This document shows, piece after piece, positions 47,272-55,764 of a stretch of 64,000 nucleotides of DNA. A model generated the notes under the pieces. The model worked only from the letters and a program-made list of their open reading frames with translations, did no database searches and had not been told where the DNA came from. This DNA is from an uncultured bacterium. Lineage in GTDB: Bacteria > Pseudomonadota > Gammaproteobacteria > Burkholderiales > Burkholderiaceae_C. The stretch spans positions 124,001 through 188,000 of the forward strand of contig CAIYQZ010000048.1 in NCBI GenBank assembly GCA_903928495.1, read 5' to 3'. Position 1 is the stretch's first letter. The number at the start of each line of letters is the position of its first letter. The position numbers were made by a program, and so were the translations under genes.

Positions 47272-48162
47272 ATGTTTGAACTGGTGTTGCGGGTGCCCGA
47301 AGACGGCGTGGAGTTGGTCAGCGACGCGCTGGAGTCGCTGGATGCGCTGAGCGTGTCGGTGGAAGATGCTGATGCCCAGACGCCTGACGAACAAGCCATG
47401 TTCGGTGAGCCTGGCATGCCTGCACCCAAGGCGGGCTGGGCGCGGTCCACCGTGGTCGCCTTGTTCGCCACGCAAGCGCTGGCCGACGAGGCCGCACGTT
47501 TGTTGGCACTGCAAGATTTTTTCGACGGCAGTGAGGTGGTGGGCATCAAACCCGTGCCAGAGCAAGACTGGGTGCGGCTGACGCAATCGCAGTTCGACCC
47601 GGTGGAAATCACGCCCAGCTTCTGGATCGTGCCCACCTGGCACGAGCCACCTGCTGCTGCCGAACGCTTTTTGCGCCTGGACCCGGGCTTGGCCTTCGGC
47701 ACCGGTACCCACCCCACGACCCGCATGTGCCTGCGCTGGATTGCCAGCCACCCGCTGGCGGGCCAGCGCGTGCTGGACTATGGTTGCGGCTCGGGCATTC
47801 TGGCCATGGCGGCCCAGCTGCACGGCGCCGGCGAGACCGATGCCGTGGACATCGACCCGGCGGCTGTCTCGTCCACCACCATCAACTCGGCAGCCAACCA
47901 TGTCACGCTCAATGCCGGTCTGCCAGACCTGGCCAGCGGGCAGTATCAGACGGTGCTGGCCAACATACTGGCCACACCTTTGAAAGTGCTGGCTCCTTTG
48001 CTGTGCAGCCACCTGGCTCCGGGTGCGTCTCTGGTGCTGGCTGGCATCCTGTCCCGTCAGGCCGACGAATTGACCGCGGCCTACGCGCCCCATGTCTCGC
48101 TGGCGGTCGCTGACGAGCAGGAGGGCTGGGTGCTCATGACGGCCACTGCACCCCGGGCCTGA
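47272..48162 (+). CDS. prmA: Ribosomal protein L11 methyltransferase PrmA
   Basis: A 296-residue SAM-dependent methyltransferase that trimethylates ribosomal protein L11. N-terminal substrate-recognition domain (MFELVLRVPEDGVELVSDAL), linker, then LRLDPGLAFGTGTHPTTRMCL (about residues 131-151), SAM motif LDYGCGSGILAMAA (about 167-180) and the catalytic-site VLANILATPLKVLAP. Placement after accBC is conserved in proteobacteria. Confidence 0.96.
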   Translation: MFELVLRVPEDGVELVSDALESLDALSVSVEDADAQTPDEQAMFGEPGMPAPKAGWARSTVVALFATQALADEAARLLALQDFFDGSEVVGIKPVPEQDWVRLTQSQFDPVEITPSFWIVPTWHEPPAAAERFLRLDPGLAFGTGTHPTTRMCLRWIASHPLAGQRVLDYGCGSGILAMAAQLHGAGETDAVDIDPAAVSSTTINSAANHVTLNAGLPDLASGQYQTVLANILATPLKVLAPLLCSHLAPGASLVLAGILSRQADELTAAYAPHVSLAVADEQEGWVLMTATAPRA

Positions 48163-48185
48163 ACGGCGAACAGACGGACACCGGC

Positions 48186-49133
48186 ATGAGCCACGTCACC
48201 CAGTGTCCCGCTTGTAGCACCCACTTCCGGGTGGTGGTTGACCAGCTCAAAATTTCAGACGGATGGGTGCGCTGCGGTCAGTGTGGCGAGGTGTTCGATG
48301 CTCGGGTGTCGATGCAGCCCTGGCCAGTACAGCCGTCGCCTGCGCCATCCGCGCAGTCAGTGCCTGACCTGCAAGCACTCCCGGTGCCAAAGCCAGAGCC
48401 TTTGGCGCCCGAGCCGTTGCCTGACATCAGTGTCGAGGTCGCACCTGTGCCGGCAGAGGCTCAGCCTGATGTGATTCAGGAGCCCGACAGGGAGCCCCTG
48501 TCGCCAGTAACTGACCTCGCTGAGCAGGCAGAACCTGCGGAGCAACCCGGGTCTGATGATGGTGCCCGGTCTGATACCGAAGCGGCACCCGTTGAGCCGG
48601 AGGACATCGCACCCAGCGTGGGTTTTGTCCGGCAGGCGCAGCGCCGCGCTGCGTGGCGCAGGCCTTGGGTGCGCGCGCTGGGTGCCATGTCGGGCCTGGT
48701 GTTGGCGGCGGTGCTGGTGGGCCAGGTGCTGGTGCATGAGCGCCACTACCTGGCGGCTGCGCATCCCGATTGGCTGCCCGTGTTGCAGCAGGTCTGTGAA
48801 CCCCTGGCGTGCACCATCGAGCCGTATCGCCGCATCGAGTCTGTGCTGATAGACAGCTCAGTGCTGGTGCGCGAGCGCGAAGACCTCTACCGGCTGGAAG
48901 TGGGCTTGAAGAACACCTCTGACATGGCCCTGGCGTTACCGGCACTCGAGCTGAGCCTGACCGATTCCGCCGACGAAGTGGTGTTGCGCCGCGTGTTGTT
49001 GCCCACAGAGTGGGATGCCCCGGTCGATGTCCTGGCACCCAATGCCACACTGGGCATGAGCCTGCACCTCTCCCTCAGTGGTGCCAGCGAATTGCGCATG
49101 GCGGGGTACCGGGCGCTGGTGTTTTACCCCTGA
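48186..49133 (+). CDS. Zinc-ribbon and DUF3426 protein, single-pass membrane
   Basis: A 315-residue protein with an N-terminal MJ0042-type zinc ribbon: Cys7 and Cys10 (QCPACSTHF), Cys30 and Cys33 (RCGQCGEVFDAR). An acidic Pro-rich linker (40-150) leads to a membrane segment (about 165-187, ALGAMSGLVLAAVLVGQVLV) and a periplasmic DUF3426 domain with FYP at the very end. Function is unknown; the family commonly follows prmA. The stop lies one base from the convergent psuG stop. Confidence 0.85.
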   Translation: MSHVTQCPACSTHFRVVVDQLKISDGWVRCGQCGEVFDARVSMQPWPVQPSPAPSAQSVPDLQALPVPKPEPLAPEPLPDISVEVAPVPAEAQPDVIQEPDREPLSPVTDLAEQAEPAEQPGSDDGARSDTEAAPVEPEDIAPSVGFVRQAQRRAAWRRPWVRALGAMSGLVLAAVLVGQVLVHERHYLAAAHPDWLPVLQQVCEPLACTIEPYRRIESVLIDSSVLVREREDLYRLEVGLKNTSDMALALPALELSLTDSADEVVLRRVLLPTEWDAPVDVLAPNATLGMSLHLSLSGASELRMAGYRALVFYP

Positions 49134-49134
49134 T

Positions 49135-50055
49135 TCAACCGTTGCGGGTGGCTTGCAAAGCCACGGCGAGACGGGCCCCCGCCACAGCGTTGTGTACCAC
49201 CAGCGCCTTGTTGGTGGCCAGGCTGCGGCCTTGGCTGAGTGTTTTGATTCGGGCCAGCAGAAACGGCGTGGTGCCTTTGCCAGCGATGTTTTGCTGCCGG
49301 GCTTCGGCCAGGGCCTGCGCGATCCAGCCGTTCACGAGGTCGGCGGGCAACGCGTCGGCTTCGGGCACGGGGTTGCTCACCACCACACCACTGCCCAGTC
49401 CCAAGTCCCAGTGGGCGCGGATGAACGCGGCCTGTTCGGCGGGGTCGTCCAGCCGGAAATCTGCTTTGAAGCCACTGTCGCGGCAGTAAAAGGCGGCAAA
49501 CGCGTCTTGCCCCACTGAGATCACCGGCACGCCGTGGGTTTCCAGGTATTCGAGCGTCAAGCTGATGTCCAGGATGGATTTCGCCCCCGCACACACCACT
49601 GCCACGGGGGTTCGGGCAAGTTCCTGCAGGTCGGCCGAGATGTCGAAACTCTCCGCTGCTCCCCGGTGCACCCCCCCAATGCCGCCGGTCACAAACACGT
49701 CGATGTCAGCCAGATGCGCCACGATCATGGTCGCCGCCACTGTGGTGGCAGCGTGTCCCCGCCGGGCCACTGCGTAGGCGAGATCGCGGCGGCTGGCCTT
49801 GGCCATGTCAGGGCTCGTGGCCACGCGCTCCAGTTGTGCACGATCCAGTCCCACACACAGGCGTCCGTCCAGCACCGCAATGGTGGCGGGCACGGCACCG
49901 TGCTGGCGCACGGTGTGCTCCACCTGAAGGGCGGTTTCCAGGTTCTGTGGCCAGGGCATGCCGTGCGCCACGATGGTGGATTCCAGCGCCACAACGGCAG
50001 TGCCCTGGCGGCGGGCCGCCTGGACTTCAGGGGAGATCAGCAGGTGTGGGTTCAT
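49135..50055 (-). CDS. psuG: Pseudouridine-5'-phosphate glycosidase PsuG
   Basis: A 306-residue C-glycosidase that splits pseudouridine 5'-phosphate into uracil and ribose 5-phosphate. VVALESTIVAHGMPWPQN (residues 22-39) with the active-site Glu, DVFVTGGIGGVHRGA, FDISADLQELARTPVAVVCAGAKSILD with catalytic Asp and Lys, and the C-terminal NKALVVHNAVAGARLA. All expected residues are present. Its start overlaps the psuK end by 4 bases, so translation is coupled to a gene that is interrupted upstream. Confidence 0.94.
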   Translation of the reverse strand: MNPHLLISPEVQAARRQGTAVVALESTIVAHGMPWPQNLETALQVEHTVRQHGAVPATIAVLDGRLCVGLDRAQLERVATSPDMAKASRRDLAYAVARRGHAATTVAATMIVAHLADIDVFVTGGIGGVHRGAAESFDISADLQELARTPVAVVCAGAKSILDISLTLEYLETHGVPVISVGQDAFAAFYCRDSGFKADFRLDDPAEQAAFIRAHWDLGLGSGVVVSNPVPEADALPADLVNGWIAQALAEARQQNIAGKGTTPFLLARIKTLSQGRSLATNKALVVHNAVAGARLAVALQATRNG

Positions 50056-51011
50056 GGGTGTGGTTGGTGTGGTCGGGGGAGGGGGCTGAGGGCGCTGCGC
50101 CGGGTTTGCAACACGCGAGCCGCAGCTTGCAGACCGGCCTGGCACGCCGAGGCCAGCGGCTGGCCGTGGCCCAGCAGGGCATGTATGGCTGCGGCCGAGA
50201 AGGCATCGCCAGCTCCGGTGGCATCCACCACTTGTGTGGTGGTCAAAGGGATGGCGGGCAACACATTCAAGCACTCGCCGCTGGAGAATGCGGCGCCTTC
50301 CGAGCCCAAGGTCACCAGCAGGTGCTTCAAACCCCTCGCGTGCAAGGCCTGCCACTGTGCGTCGCGTGCGGCTTGGGGTAAAGGGTGAGGCGTGCCGTGC
50401 TCGTCGCCGGTGGCCGCCAGCTCGGCGGCGTTGAGCACCAGCAGTGACAGCCCGTCCAGCCGCTGGGGCAGGTGCGCTATTTTGCTCACTGACACGGCGA
50501 CCATGGCCAGCGGCAGGTGGTGGGCGTGCGCATGGTCCAGCAGGGCCTGAAGCCAAGCCTGGGGCAGGTTCATGTCCACCACACCGGCGCCTTGTGCATT
50601 GAGGGCGGCTTGGGCGCTGGACACAAAGCCGGACGGTGGCTCCAGTGTGCCCCGCATCGCTGCAAACCCCCATGCCATGTCACCCGCACGGTCGAGCACG
50701 GCGGTGTAGCTGCCGGTGGGGTGTGTGGGGTGACACACGGTCTAACGCGTGTCGATGCCGAGTTGTTGCGCGTGGGCAAGCAGGGTACGCCCGGCCACGT
50801 CGTTTCCGAGCACGCAAGCCAACGCAGTGTGTGCACCCAATGCGGCCAGGTTTTCGGCCAGGTTGCGCGCCACGCCACCCGGTGTGGGCGGCCAGGCATC
50901 GACGGGGTTGGAGCTGGCGCTGATCAGTGCGTCGTGGGCCTGCAGTTTGTGGTCCCAGTTGGCAGCCCCGATGCAGGCCAGACGGGCGGCTTGTGGTGCC
51001 TCGGCTTTCAT
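50052..51011 (-). pseudogene. psuK: PfkB-family pseudouridine kinase interrupted by an in-frame TAG
   Basis: A PfkB sugar/nucleoside kinase that would phosphorylate pseudouridine for PsuG. Codons 1-89 (start ATG 51011) hold CIGAANWDHKL and GGVARNLAENLAALGAHT; codon 90 is TAG (50744-50742); codons 91-319 continue in the same frame with PTGSYTAVLDRAGDM and the catalytic anion-hole motif DATGAGDAFSAA. No insertion or deletion is needed: both halves align in one frame and together make a normal-length kinase. Either a recent nonsense mutation, a suppressed stop or a sequencing error. A restart at GTG 50738 would lack the N-terminal sugar-binding part. The add and psuG frames either side are intact. 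Confidence 0.85.
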
Positions 51012-52036
51012 GGCTGCATCTCCAGCGCGAGGGCTGCCTGCGCCCTGGCGCTGGGTGGTAGGAAAGACGCGGCCAGCGCACGGTGCTGCATGTCCCACAG
51101 CGTGGGCAGGTCCAGTCCGCGTTCGGTGTGCAAAAGGGCCAGTTCGCGGCTGAGGGTGGTGCCCGACACCAGCCGGTTGTCAGGCGCACATGACACGTTC
51201 AAGCCCGCATCCAGCATCGTTTTGATCGGGTGTGTGGCGACAGAGCGGGCTGCGCCCGTGTGCACGTTGCTGCTGGGGCACACCTCAAAGTGTAGTCCCC
51301 TCTCGCGGGCTTCCTCAGCCCATGCCGGGTCGTCCACCACCCGCACGCCGTGTCCGATGCGCGTCGCCCCCAGGCGGGCGGCTTCCAGCACTCGGTGTCC
51401 TGCATCGGCTTCGCCCGCATGCACGGTGATGCCCAGCCCACCCTCCCGCGCCAGGTGCAGTGCCTCGGCATGCTCACTGGGAGGGAAGCCCATTTCCGGC
51501 CCGGCCAGGTCAAAACCCACCACTCCGTGTGCCCGGTAACGCGCGGCCAGTGCGGCAGCCGCCCGAGTGCTGTCAGCGCCGAGGTGCCGCATGCCACACA
51601 CGATCAGACCACAGGGCAAGGTGCTGTGGGCCAGGCCGCACAGCACGGCTTCCAGGGCGCTTTCCGGTGGTATGCCCCACGCGCCAAACAGTTGTGGGGC
51701 AAACCGGAACTCCGCCAGCACGCAGCCGTCGCTGTGGGCGTCTTCGCACAATTCGCGGGCCACGCGCTCGCACGCTGCCGGGTTGGCCATGGCGACCACG
51801 GTGTGCTTGAAACCCTCCAGGTAGCTGACCAGTTGGCCCTTGATGGCGTGGGAGTTCATCCACATGCTGGCATTTTCTGCTCGGGACCACGGCAGCGGGA
51901 TGCCACGCGCCTGGCACAACTCCCACAGCGTGTGGGGGCGCAGGCTGCCGTCGATGTGTTCGTGCAGGCTCACCTTGGGAAAGGCCTGCCAGTTGGTGGG
52001 CAGTGGTGTTGGGGGGTGGGGTGTCACAACGGGCAT
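51008..52036 (-). CDS. add: Adenosine deaminase
   Basis: A 342-residue zinc deaminase converting adenosine or deoxyadenosine to inosine forms. SLHEHIDGSLRPHTLW (residues 24-39) has the first two metal His, TVHAGEADAGH (about 203-213) the third His and catalytic Glu, RIGHGVRV and CPSSNVHTGAA follow. The final metal Asp lies in CAPDNRLVSGTTLS, the version found in one branch of the family instead of the TDDP form. Overlaps psuK by 4 bases. A promoter with -35 and -10 inside the divergent region would start the transcript about 4 bases before the ATG. Confidence 0.94.
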   Translation of the reverse strand: MPVVTPHPPTPLPTNWQAFPKVSLHEHIDGSLRPHTLWELCQARGIPLPWSRAENASMWMNSHAIKGQLVSYLEGFKHTVVAMANPAACERVARELCEDAHSDGCVLAEFRFAPQLFGAWGIPPESALEAVLCGLAHSTLPCGLIVCGMRHLGADSTRAAAALAARYRAHGVVGFDLAGPEMGFPPSEHAEALHLAREGGLGITVHAGEADAGHRVLEAARLGATRIGHGVRVVDDPAWAEEARERGLHFEVCPSSNVHTGAARSVATHPIKTMLDAGLNVSCAPDNRLVSGTTLSRELALLHTERGLDLPTLWDMQHRALAASFLPPSARAQAALALEMQP

Positions 52037-52045
52037 CTCTCACGT

Positions 52046-52073
52046 ATTATGTGGCGAGGCAAACGTTTGCTAA
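52046..52073 (-). promoter_or_regulatory. Putative promoter of add-psuK-psuG
   Basis: On the minus strand TTAGCA (52073-52068) and CATAAT (52051-52046) are 16 bases apart. The operator palindrome lies between them, so a bound repressor would block it. The predicted start is close to base 52040, only a few bases from the add ATG at 52036, which suggests a nearly leaderless mRNA. Confidence 0.45.
52059..52070. promoter_or_regulatory. LacI-type operator palindrome in the divergent nucleoside promoter region
   Basis: GCAAACGTTTGC is a perfect 12-base palindrome with the central CG typical of LacI-family operators. It lies between the add ATG (52036) and the BMP-protein ATG (52136). The only regulator gene in the locus is the LacI-family gene at 53168, so this is its probable site. 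No second copy was seen in the locus. Confidence 0.75.
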
Positions 52074-52135
52074 TTCGGTTTGCCAGCCCCTTGGTCCCCT
52101 GTTGTGTGCATCCTTTTCACTTGAAGGCCCGATCC

Positions 52136-53116
52136 ATGACCCTGTCTGCCACTTTCAAATTGGGGGCCATTGCCGCCCTGTGTGCTGCTGCCCTGACCGC
52201 CCATGCCCAACCGGCTGTCGTGTTTGACATGGGGGGCAAGTTCGACAAATCGTTCAACCAGGCCGCTTACGAAGGCATGGAGCGCTGGAAAAAAGAAACG
52301 GGTGGCAAGTACCTCGACTTTGAAATTGCCAACGAAACCCAGCGCGAGCAAGCCATCCGGCGCATGGCCGAGCGCGGCGCCAGTCCCATCATTGGCATCG
52401 GTTTCGGGCAGGCTTCCAGCATTGAGAAAGTGGCCAAAGAGTTTCCCAAGCTCAAGTTCGCCATCATCGACATGGTGGTCAACCTGCCCAACGTGCAGTC
52501 GGTCGTCTTCAAGGAGCAGGAGGGCAGCTACCTGGTGGGTGTGATGGCGGCCAAGGCCAGCAAAACCGGCAAGGTCGGTTTTGTGGGGGGCATGGACATA
52601 CCGTTGATCCGCAAATTCCAGTGTGGATACGAGCAGGGTGCCAAAGCCACCAACCCCAAAGCAGAGGTGATCGCCAACATGACCGGCACCACCGGTGCGG
52701 CCTGGAACGACCCAGCCCGGGGTGGTGAGTTGACCAAAGCCCAGTTCAACCGGGGAGTGGACGTGGTGTTTGCGGCCGCCGGTGGCACCGGTGTGGGCGT
52801 GTATCAGGCCGCCAAAGACGCGGGCAAACTGGCGATTGGCGTGGACAGCAACCAGAACCACCTGCACCCCGGCACCATGCTGACTTCCATGCTCAAGCGT
52901 GTGGATGTGGCGGTGTACAACGTGGCCAAGGCCCACACGCCAGGCGTGAGCGTGCTGGGCCTGAAAGAAGGCGGGGTGGACTACGCGCTGGACGAGCACA
53001 ACGCCAAACTCGTCACCCCCGACATGAAAAAGGCCGTGGAAGACGCCAAGGCCGCCATCCTGTCGGGCAAGGTCAAAGTGGCCGACTACATGGCCGACAA
53101 TGCCTGCAAATACTGA
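52136..53116 (+). CDS. BMP-family nucleoside-binding periplasmic protein
   Basis: A 326-residue solute-binding protein of the BMP/PnrA family, which captures nucleosides for an ABC importer. Signal peptide at residues 1-24 (MTLSATFKLGAIAALCAAAL..AHA), then VVFDMGGKFDKSFNQAAYEGM, GIGFGQASSIEKVA, GFVGGMDIPLIRKFQCGYEQG and GVDSNQNHLHPGT. No lipobox Cys is visible, as expected for a free periplasmic protein. ATG 52136 is favoured over the long open frame upstream, which runs antisense through add. ABC components follow at 54190-57840, after the regulator. Confidence 0.93.
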   Translation: MTLSATFKLGAIAALCAAALTAHAQPAVVFDMGGKFDKSFNQAAYEGMERWKKETGGKYLDFEIANETQREQAIRRMAERGASPIIGIGFGQASSIEKVAKEFPKLKFAIIDMVVNLPNVQSVVFKEQEGSYLVGVMAAKASKTGKVGFVGGMDIPLIRKFQCGYEQGAKATNPKAEVIANMTGTTGAAWNDPARGGELTKAQFNRGVDVVFAAAGGTGVGVYQAAKDAGKLAIGVDSNQNHLHPGTMLTSMLKRVDVAVYNVAKAHTPGVSVLGLKEGGVDYALDEHNAKLVTPDMKKAVEDAKAAILSGKVKVADYMADNACKY

Positions 53117-53167
53117 TAGCTGAAAATTCAATACCATCAAGCGGTAGAGCCATATTTTGTTTTAAAA
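53114..53167 (+). repeat. Dispersed repeat copy F, between the BMP gene and the LacI gene
   Basis: TGATAGCTG, AAAATTCAATACCATCAAGCGGTAGAGCC in two blocks, then ATATTTTGTTTTAAAAA. It begins with the stop codon of the binding-protein gene and ends directly at the ATG of the LacI-family gene, so it is the whole intergenic region. It leaves no Shine-Dalgarno sequence for the regulator. Confidence 0.7.
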
Positions 53168-54193
53168 ATGAGCTCCATCAAAGACGTCGCGCTCATGGCC
53201 GGGGTGTCGTACACGACGGTGTCGCATGTCATCAACGGCACACGCCGCGTCAGCGACGCAGCCCGCCAGCGCGTGCTGCAGGCCATTTCCGACAGCGGTT
53301 ATGTGCCCAGCGCAGCTGCCCGCGCGCTGCGGGGGGCCAAGGCGCGCATTCTGGGGGTGCTGGTGCCCGACATCAGCAACCCGTTTTGCGCGGAACTGGT
53401 GTTGGGTCTGGAGACAACCTCACGTGCCGCCGGGTACTCGCTGCTGCTGTGCAGCACCGAGCCCGACGCCGCGGACGTGGAAGCACAGATTGACAGCCTG
53501 ATGGCCCGTCGCGTCGATGGGCTGGTGGTGGTGGCCGGTGTGTTTGACCGCCCGAGCACCGCGCAGGTGTTGCGCCGGGCGGCAGTGCGCAGTCGCCTGC
53601 CCCTGTTGTTGCTGGACCGCAGCCCTGCCGAACTGCGGTGTGACGTGTTGCTGGCCCAACACCGCGAGGCTGGGTGTGAAGCCACGCGTCACCTCCTGGC
53701 GCTGGGTCACCGACGCATTGCCTGCTTGAGCGGGCCAATGGGCCTGAACATCAGCCAGGAGCGCCTGGCCGGTTGGCGTGACGCATTGGCCGAGGCGGGC
53801 GTGGTGCCCGAGCCTGGCTGGCTGGCCGAGGGGGACTTCAGCCTCGAAGCCGGCCATCGGCAAGGCTTGGCCTGGCTGCAACAAGGCGACGTGACCGCCG
53901 TGTTTGCCAGCAACGACCTCATGGCCCTGGGCGTGTTGCGTGCCGCCGCGCAAATGGGTGTGCGGGTGCCGGGGCAGTTGTCGGTGGTGGGCATCGATGG
54001 CATTGACATCGGGCGCTACACGCACCCTGCGCTCACCACCGTGGGTGCCTCGCTGCGCGCAGTGGGCCAAGAGGCGGGTGAGATGCTGCTGCACCGCATC
54101 CAGCACCCCGAAGGCCCGCCCCACAGACGCTGGCGCACCCTGGCCCTGCTGATGCGTGAATCCACCGGGCCCGTTCCCGGCGCAGGCACATGA
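53168..54193 (+). CDS. LacI-family transcriptional regulator of nucleoside genes
   Basis: A 341-residue repressor. The helix-turn-helix with hinge is at residues 3-56 (IKDVALMAGVSYTTVSHVINGTRRVS, in two parts, and AAARALRGAKA), followed by a periplasmic-binding-protein-like effector domain (LGVLVPDISNPFCAEL, FASNDLMALGVLRAA, VVGIDGIDIGRYTHPALTT). The effector is probably a nucleoside or base, judged from context. It starts at the end of repeat copy F and overlaps the ABC ATPase gene by 4 bases. Its likely operator is at 52059-52070, so it would be autoregulated. Confidence 0.92.
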   Translation: MSSIKDVALMAGVSYTTVSHVINGTRRVSDAARQRVLQAISDSGYVPSAAARALRGAKARILGVLVPDISNPFCAELVLGLETTSRAAGYSLLLCSTEPDAADVEAQIDSLMARRVDGLVVVAGVFDRPSTAQVLRRAAVRSRLPLLLLDRSPAELRCDVLLAQHREAGCEATRHLLALGHRRIACLSGPMGLNISQERLAGWRDALAEAGVVPEPGWLAEGDFSLEAGHRQGLAWLQQGDVTAVFASNDLMALGVLRAAAQMGVRVPGQLSVVGIDGIDIGRYTHPALTTVGASLRAVGQEAGEMLLHRIQHPEGPPHRRWRTLALLMRESTGPVPGAGT

Positions 54194-55764
54194 GCACGCT
54201 GGCACAGCCCGAACCCGCCACCCATTCCCACACCCCTGCGTGGGCGGTGGAGATGGAGGGCATCCACAAGCGCTTTGGTGCGGTGCGCGCCAACGACGGC
54301 GTGAACCTGCGCGTGCGCCCCGGCACCATCCATGCCCTGGTGGGCGAAAACGGTGCAGGCAAAAGCACCCTGATGTCCATCCTTTACGGTTTTTACGAAG
54401 CCGACAGCGGCACGCTGCGCATCGATGGCCATGCCGTGCGCATCCGCAGCGCGCAGGACGCGATTGCGCTGGGCGTGGGCATGGTACACCAGCATTTCAT
54501 GCTGGTTGAAAACATGTCTGCGCTTGACAACGTGATGCTGGGTGCAGAGTCCTCTGCGTGGTTGCACAGGGCCGCGCCCGCCGCCCGCCAGCGCCTGCAA
54601 GACCTGATGCAGGCCACCGGTCTGCACGTGGCGCTCGACACCCCGGTGGGTGACTTGCCCGTGGGTGACCGCCAGCGGGTCGAAATCCTCAAGGCCCTGT
54701 TTCGCGGGGCCAAAACCCTCATCCTCGATGAGCCCACAGCCGTGCTCACGCCGCAGGAAATGGCGCAACTGTTCGATGTGTTGCGCCGCTTGCGGGCACA
54801 GGGCAGCACGCTCATCGTCATCACCCACAAGCTGAAGGAAGTGATGGCCCTGTGTGACCACGTCACCGTGATGCGCGCGGGCACCGTGGTGCATGAAACA
54901 TCCGTGGCCGACACCAGCGTGGACGCACTGGCCCAGGCCATGGTCGGCCGGGCGGTGCACCTGATGGCGCCACAGCAGCCAGCTGACCGCTCAGCGGGTG
55001 ACGTCAGGCTCAGTGCCCAGGACCTGCACCTGACCGATGCCTGGGGCGTGCCACGCCTCACAGGCGTGAGCCTGCAGTTGCGGGCGGGGGAAATTGTGGG
55101 CGTGGCCGGGGTGTCGGGCAACGGGCAGAGCGAGTTGCTGGACGTGCTCTCGGGCCTGACGGCCCCCCAGTCGGGCAGCTTGGTGGTCAACGGCCAGTCC
55201 TACCAGCCTTCTGCCTGGCTGCACCCCACCCGTGCCCGGGAACTGGGCCTGGCCCATGTGCCCGAAGACCGCCATGCCCGCGCGTTGGTGATGAGTTTCG
55301 AGGCCTGGGAATCGGCTGCGCTGGGCTACGAAGCGCTGCCCGACAACTCGACTGCAGGGGGCTGGATGCGCGGCTCAGCAATGAAGATCCACACCGCCGA
55401 CATGATGGATCGGTTTGATGTTCGCCCCCGCGACCCGCTGCTGGTGAGCGCCAAGTTTTCAGGTGGCAACCAGCAAAAGCTGGTGCTGGCCCGTGAACTC
55501 GGGCGTGCACCGACGGTGCTGCTGATTGGCCAACCCACGCGGGGTGTGGACATCGGCGCCATTGAGTTCATCCACGGCCAGTTGCGCCGTCTGCGCGACG
55601 CAGGCTGTGCCGTGTTGTTGGTGTCGAGCGAGCTGGATGAAATCCTGGCCCTGGCCGACCGCGTGGTGGTCATGTGCCAGGGGGTGGTCACGGGTGAATT
55701 GCCCGTGGCCGAATGCACCGAAACCCGGCTGGGTGTGCTGATGGCGGGAGGGCAAGCCGCATGA
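54190..55764 (+). CDS. Nucleoside ABC transporter ATP-binding protein (tandem domains)
   Basis: A 524-residue protein with two ABC domains in one chain, as in sugar and nucleoside importers. Domain 1 has Walker A GENGAGKST (about residue 54), QHFMLVENMSALDNV, the signature variant LPVGDRQRVEILKAL and Walker B LILDEPTAVLT. Domain 2 has a degenerate Walker A (GVSGNGQSELLDVL) and FSGGNQQKLVLARELG. This one-active-site arrangement is normal for the family. It pairs with the two permeases that follow, each overlapping. Confidence 0.93.
   Translation: MSTLAQPEPATHSHTPAWAVEMEGIHKRFGAVRANDGVNLRVRPGTIHALVGENGAGKSTLMSILYGFYEADSGTLRIDGHAVRIRSAQDAIALGVGMVHQHFMLVENMSALDNVMLGAESSAWLHRAAPAARQRLQDLMQATGLHVALDTPVGDLPVGDRQRVEILKALFRGAKTLILDEPTAVLTPQEMAQLFDVLRRLRAQGSTLIVITHKLKEVMALCDHVTVMRAGTVVHETSVADTSVDALAQAMVGRAVHLMAPQQPADRSAGDVRLSAQDLHLTDAWGVPRLTGVSLQLRAGEIVGVAGVSGNGQSELLDVLSGLTAPQSGSLVVNGQSYQPSAWLHPTRARELGLAHVPEDRHARALVMSFEAWESAALGYEALPDNSTAGGWMRGSAMKIHTADMMDRFDVRPRDPLLVSAKFSGGNQQKLVLARELGRAPTVLLIGQPTRGVDIGAIEFIHGQLRRLRDAGCAVLLVSSELDEILALADRVVVMCQGVVTGELPVAECTETRLGVLMAGGQAA

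Noticed and set aside
50052-51011. Frameshift as the cause of the split psuK
   Set aside because: The two halves are in the same frame and only a TAG separates them, so no insertion or deletion is needed.
51350-52135. Open frame of 262 codons on the plus strand running antisense through add into the BMP-protein gene
   Set aside because: It is in frame with the binding protein, but the signal peptide begins exactly at ATG 52136; the upstream part shows no family features and add on the other strand has all its motifs.
54190-55764. Degenerate second Walker A of the ABC ATPase as a defect
   Set aside because: One degenerate site is normal in the tandem-domain ATPases of sugar and nucleoside importers.
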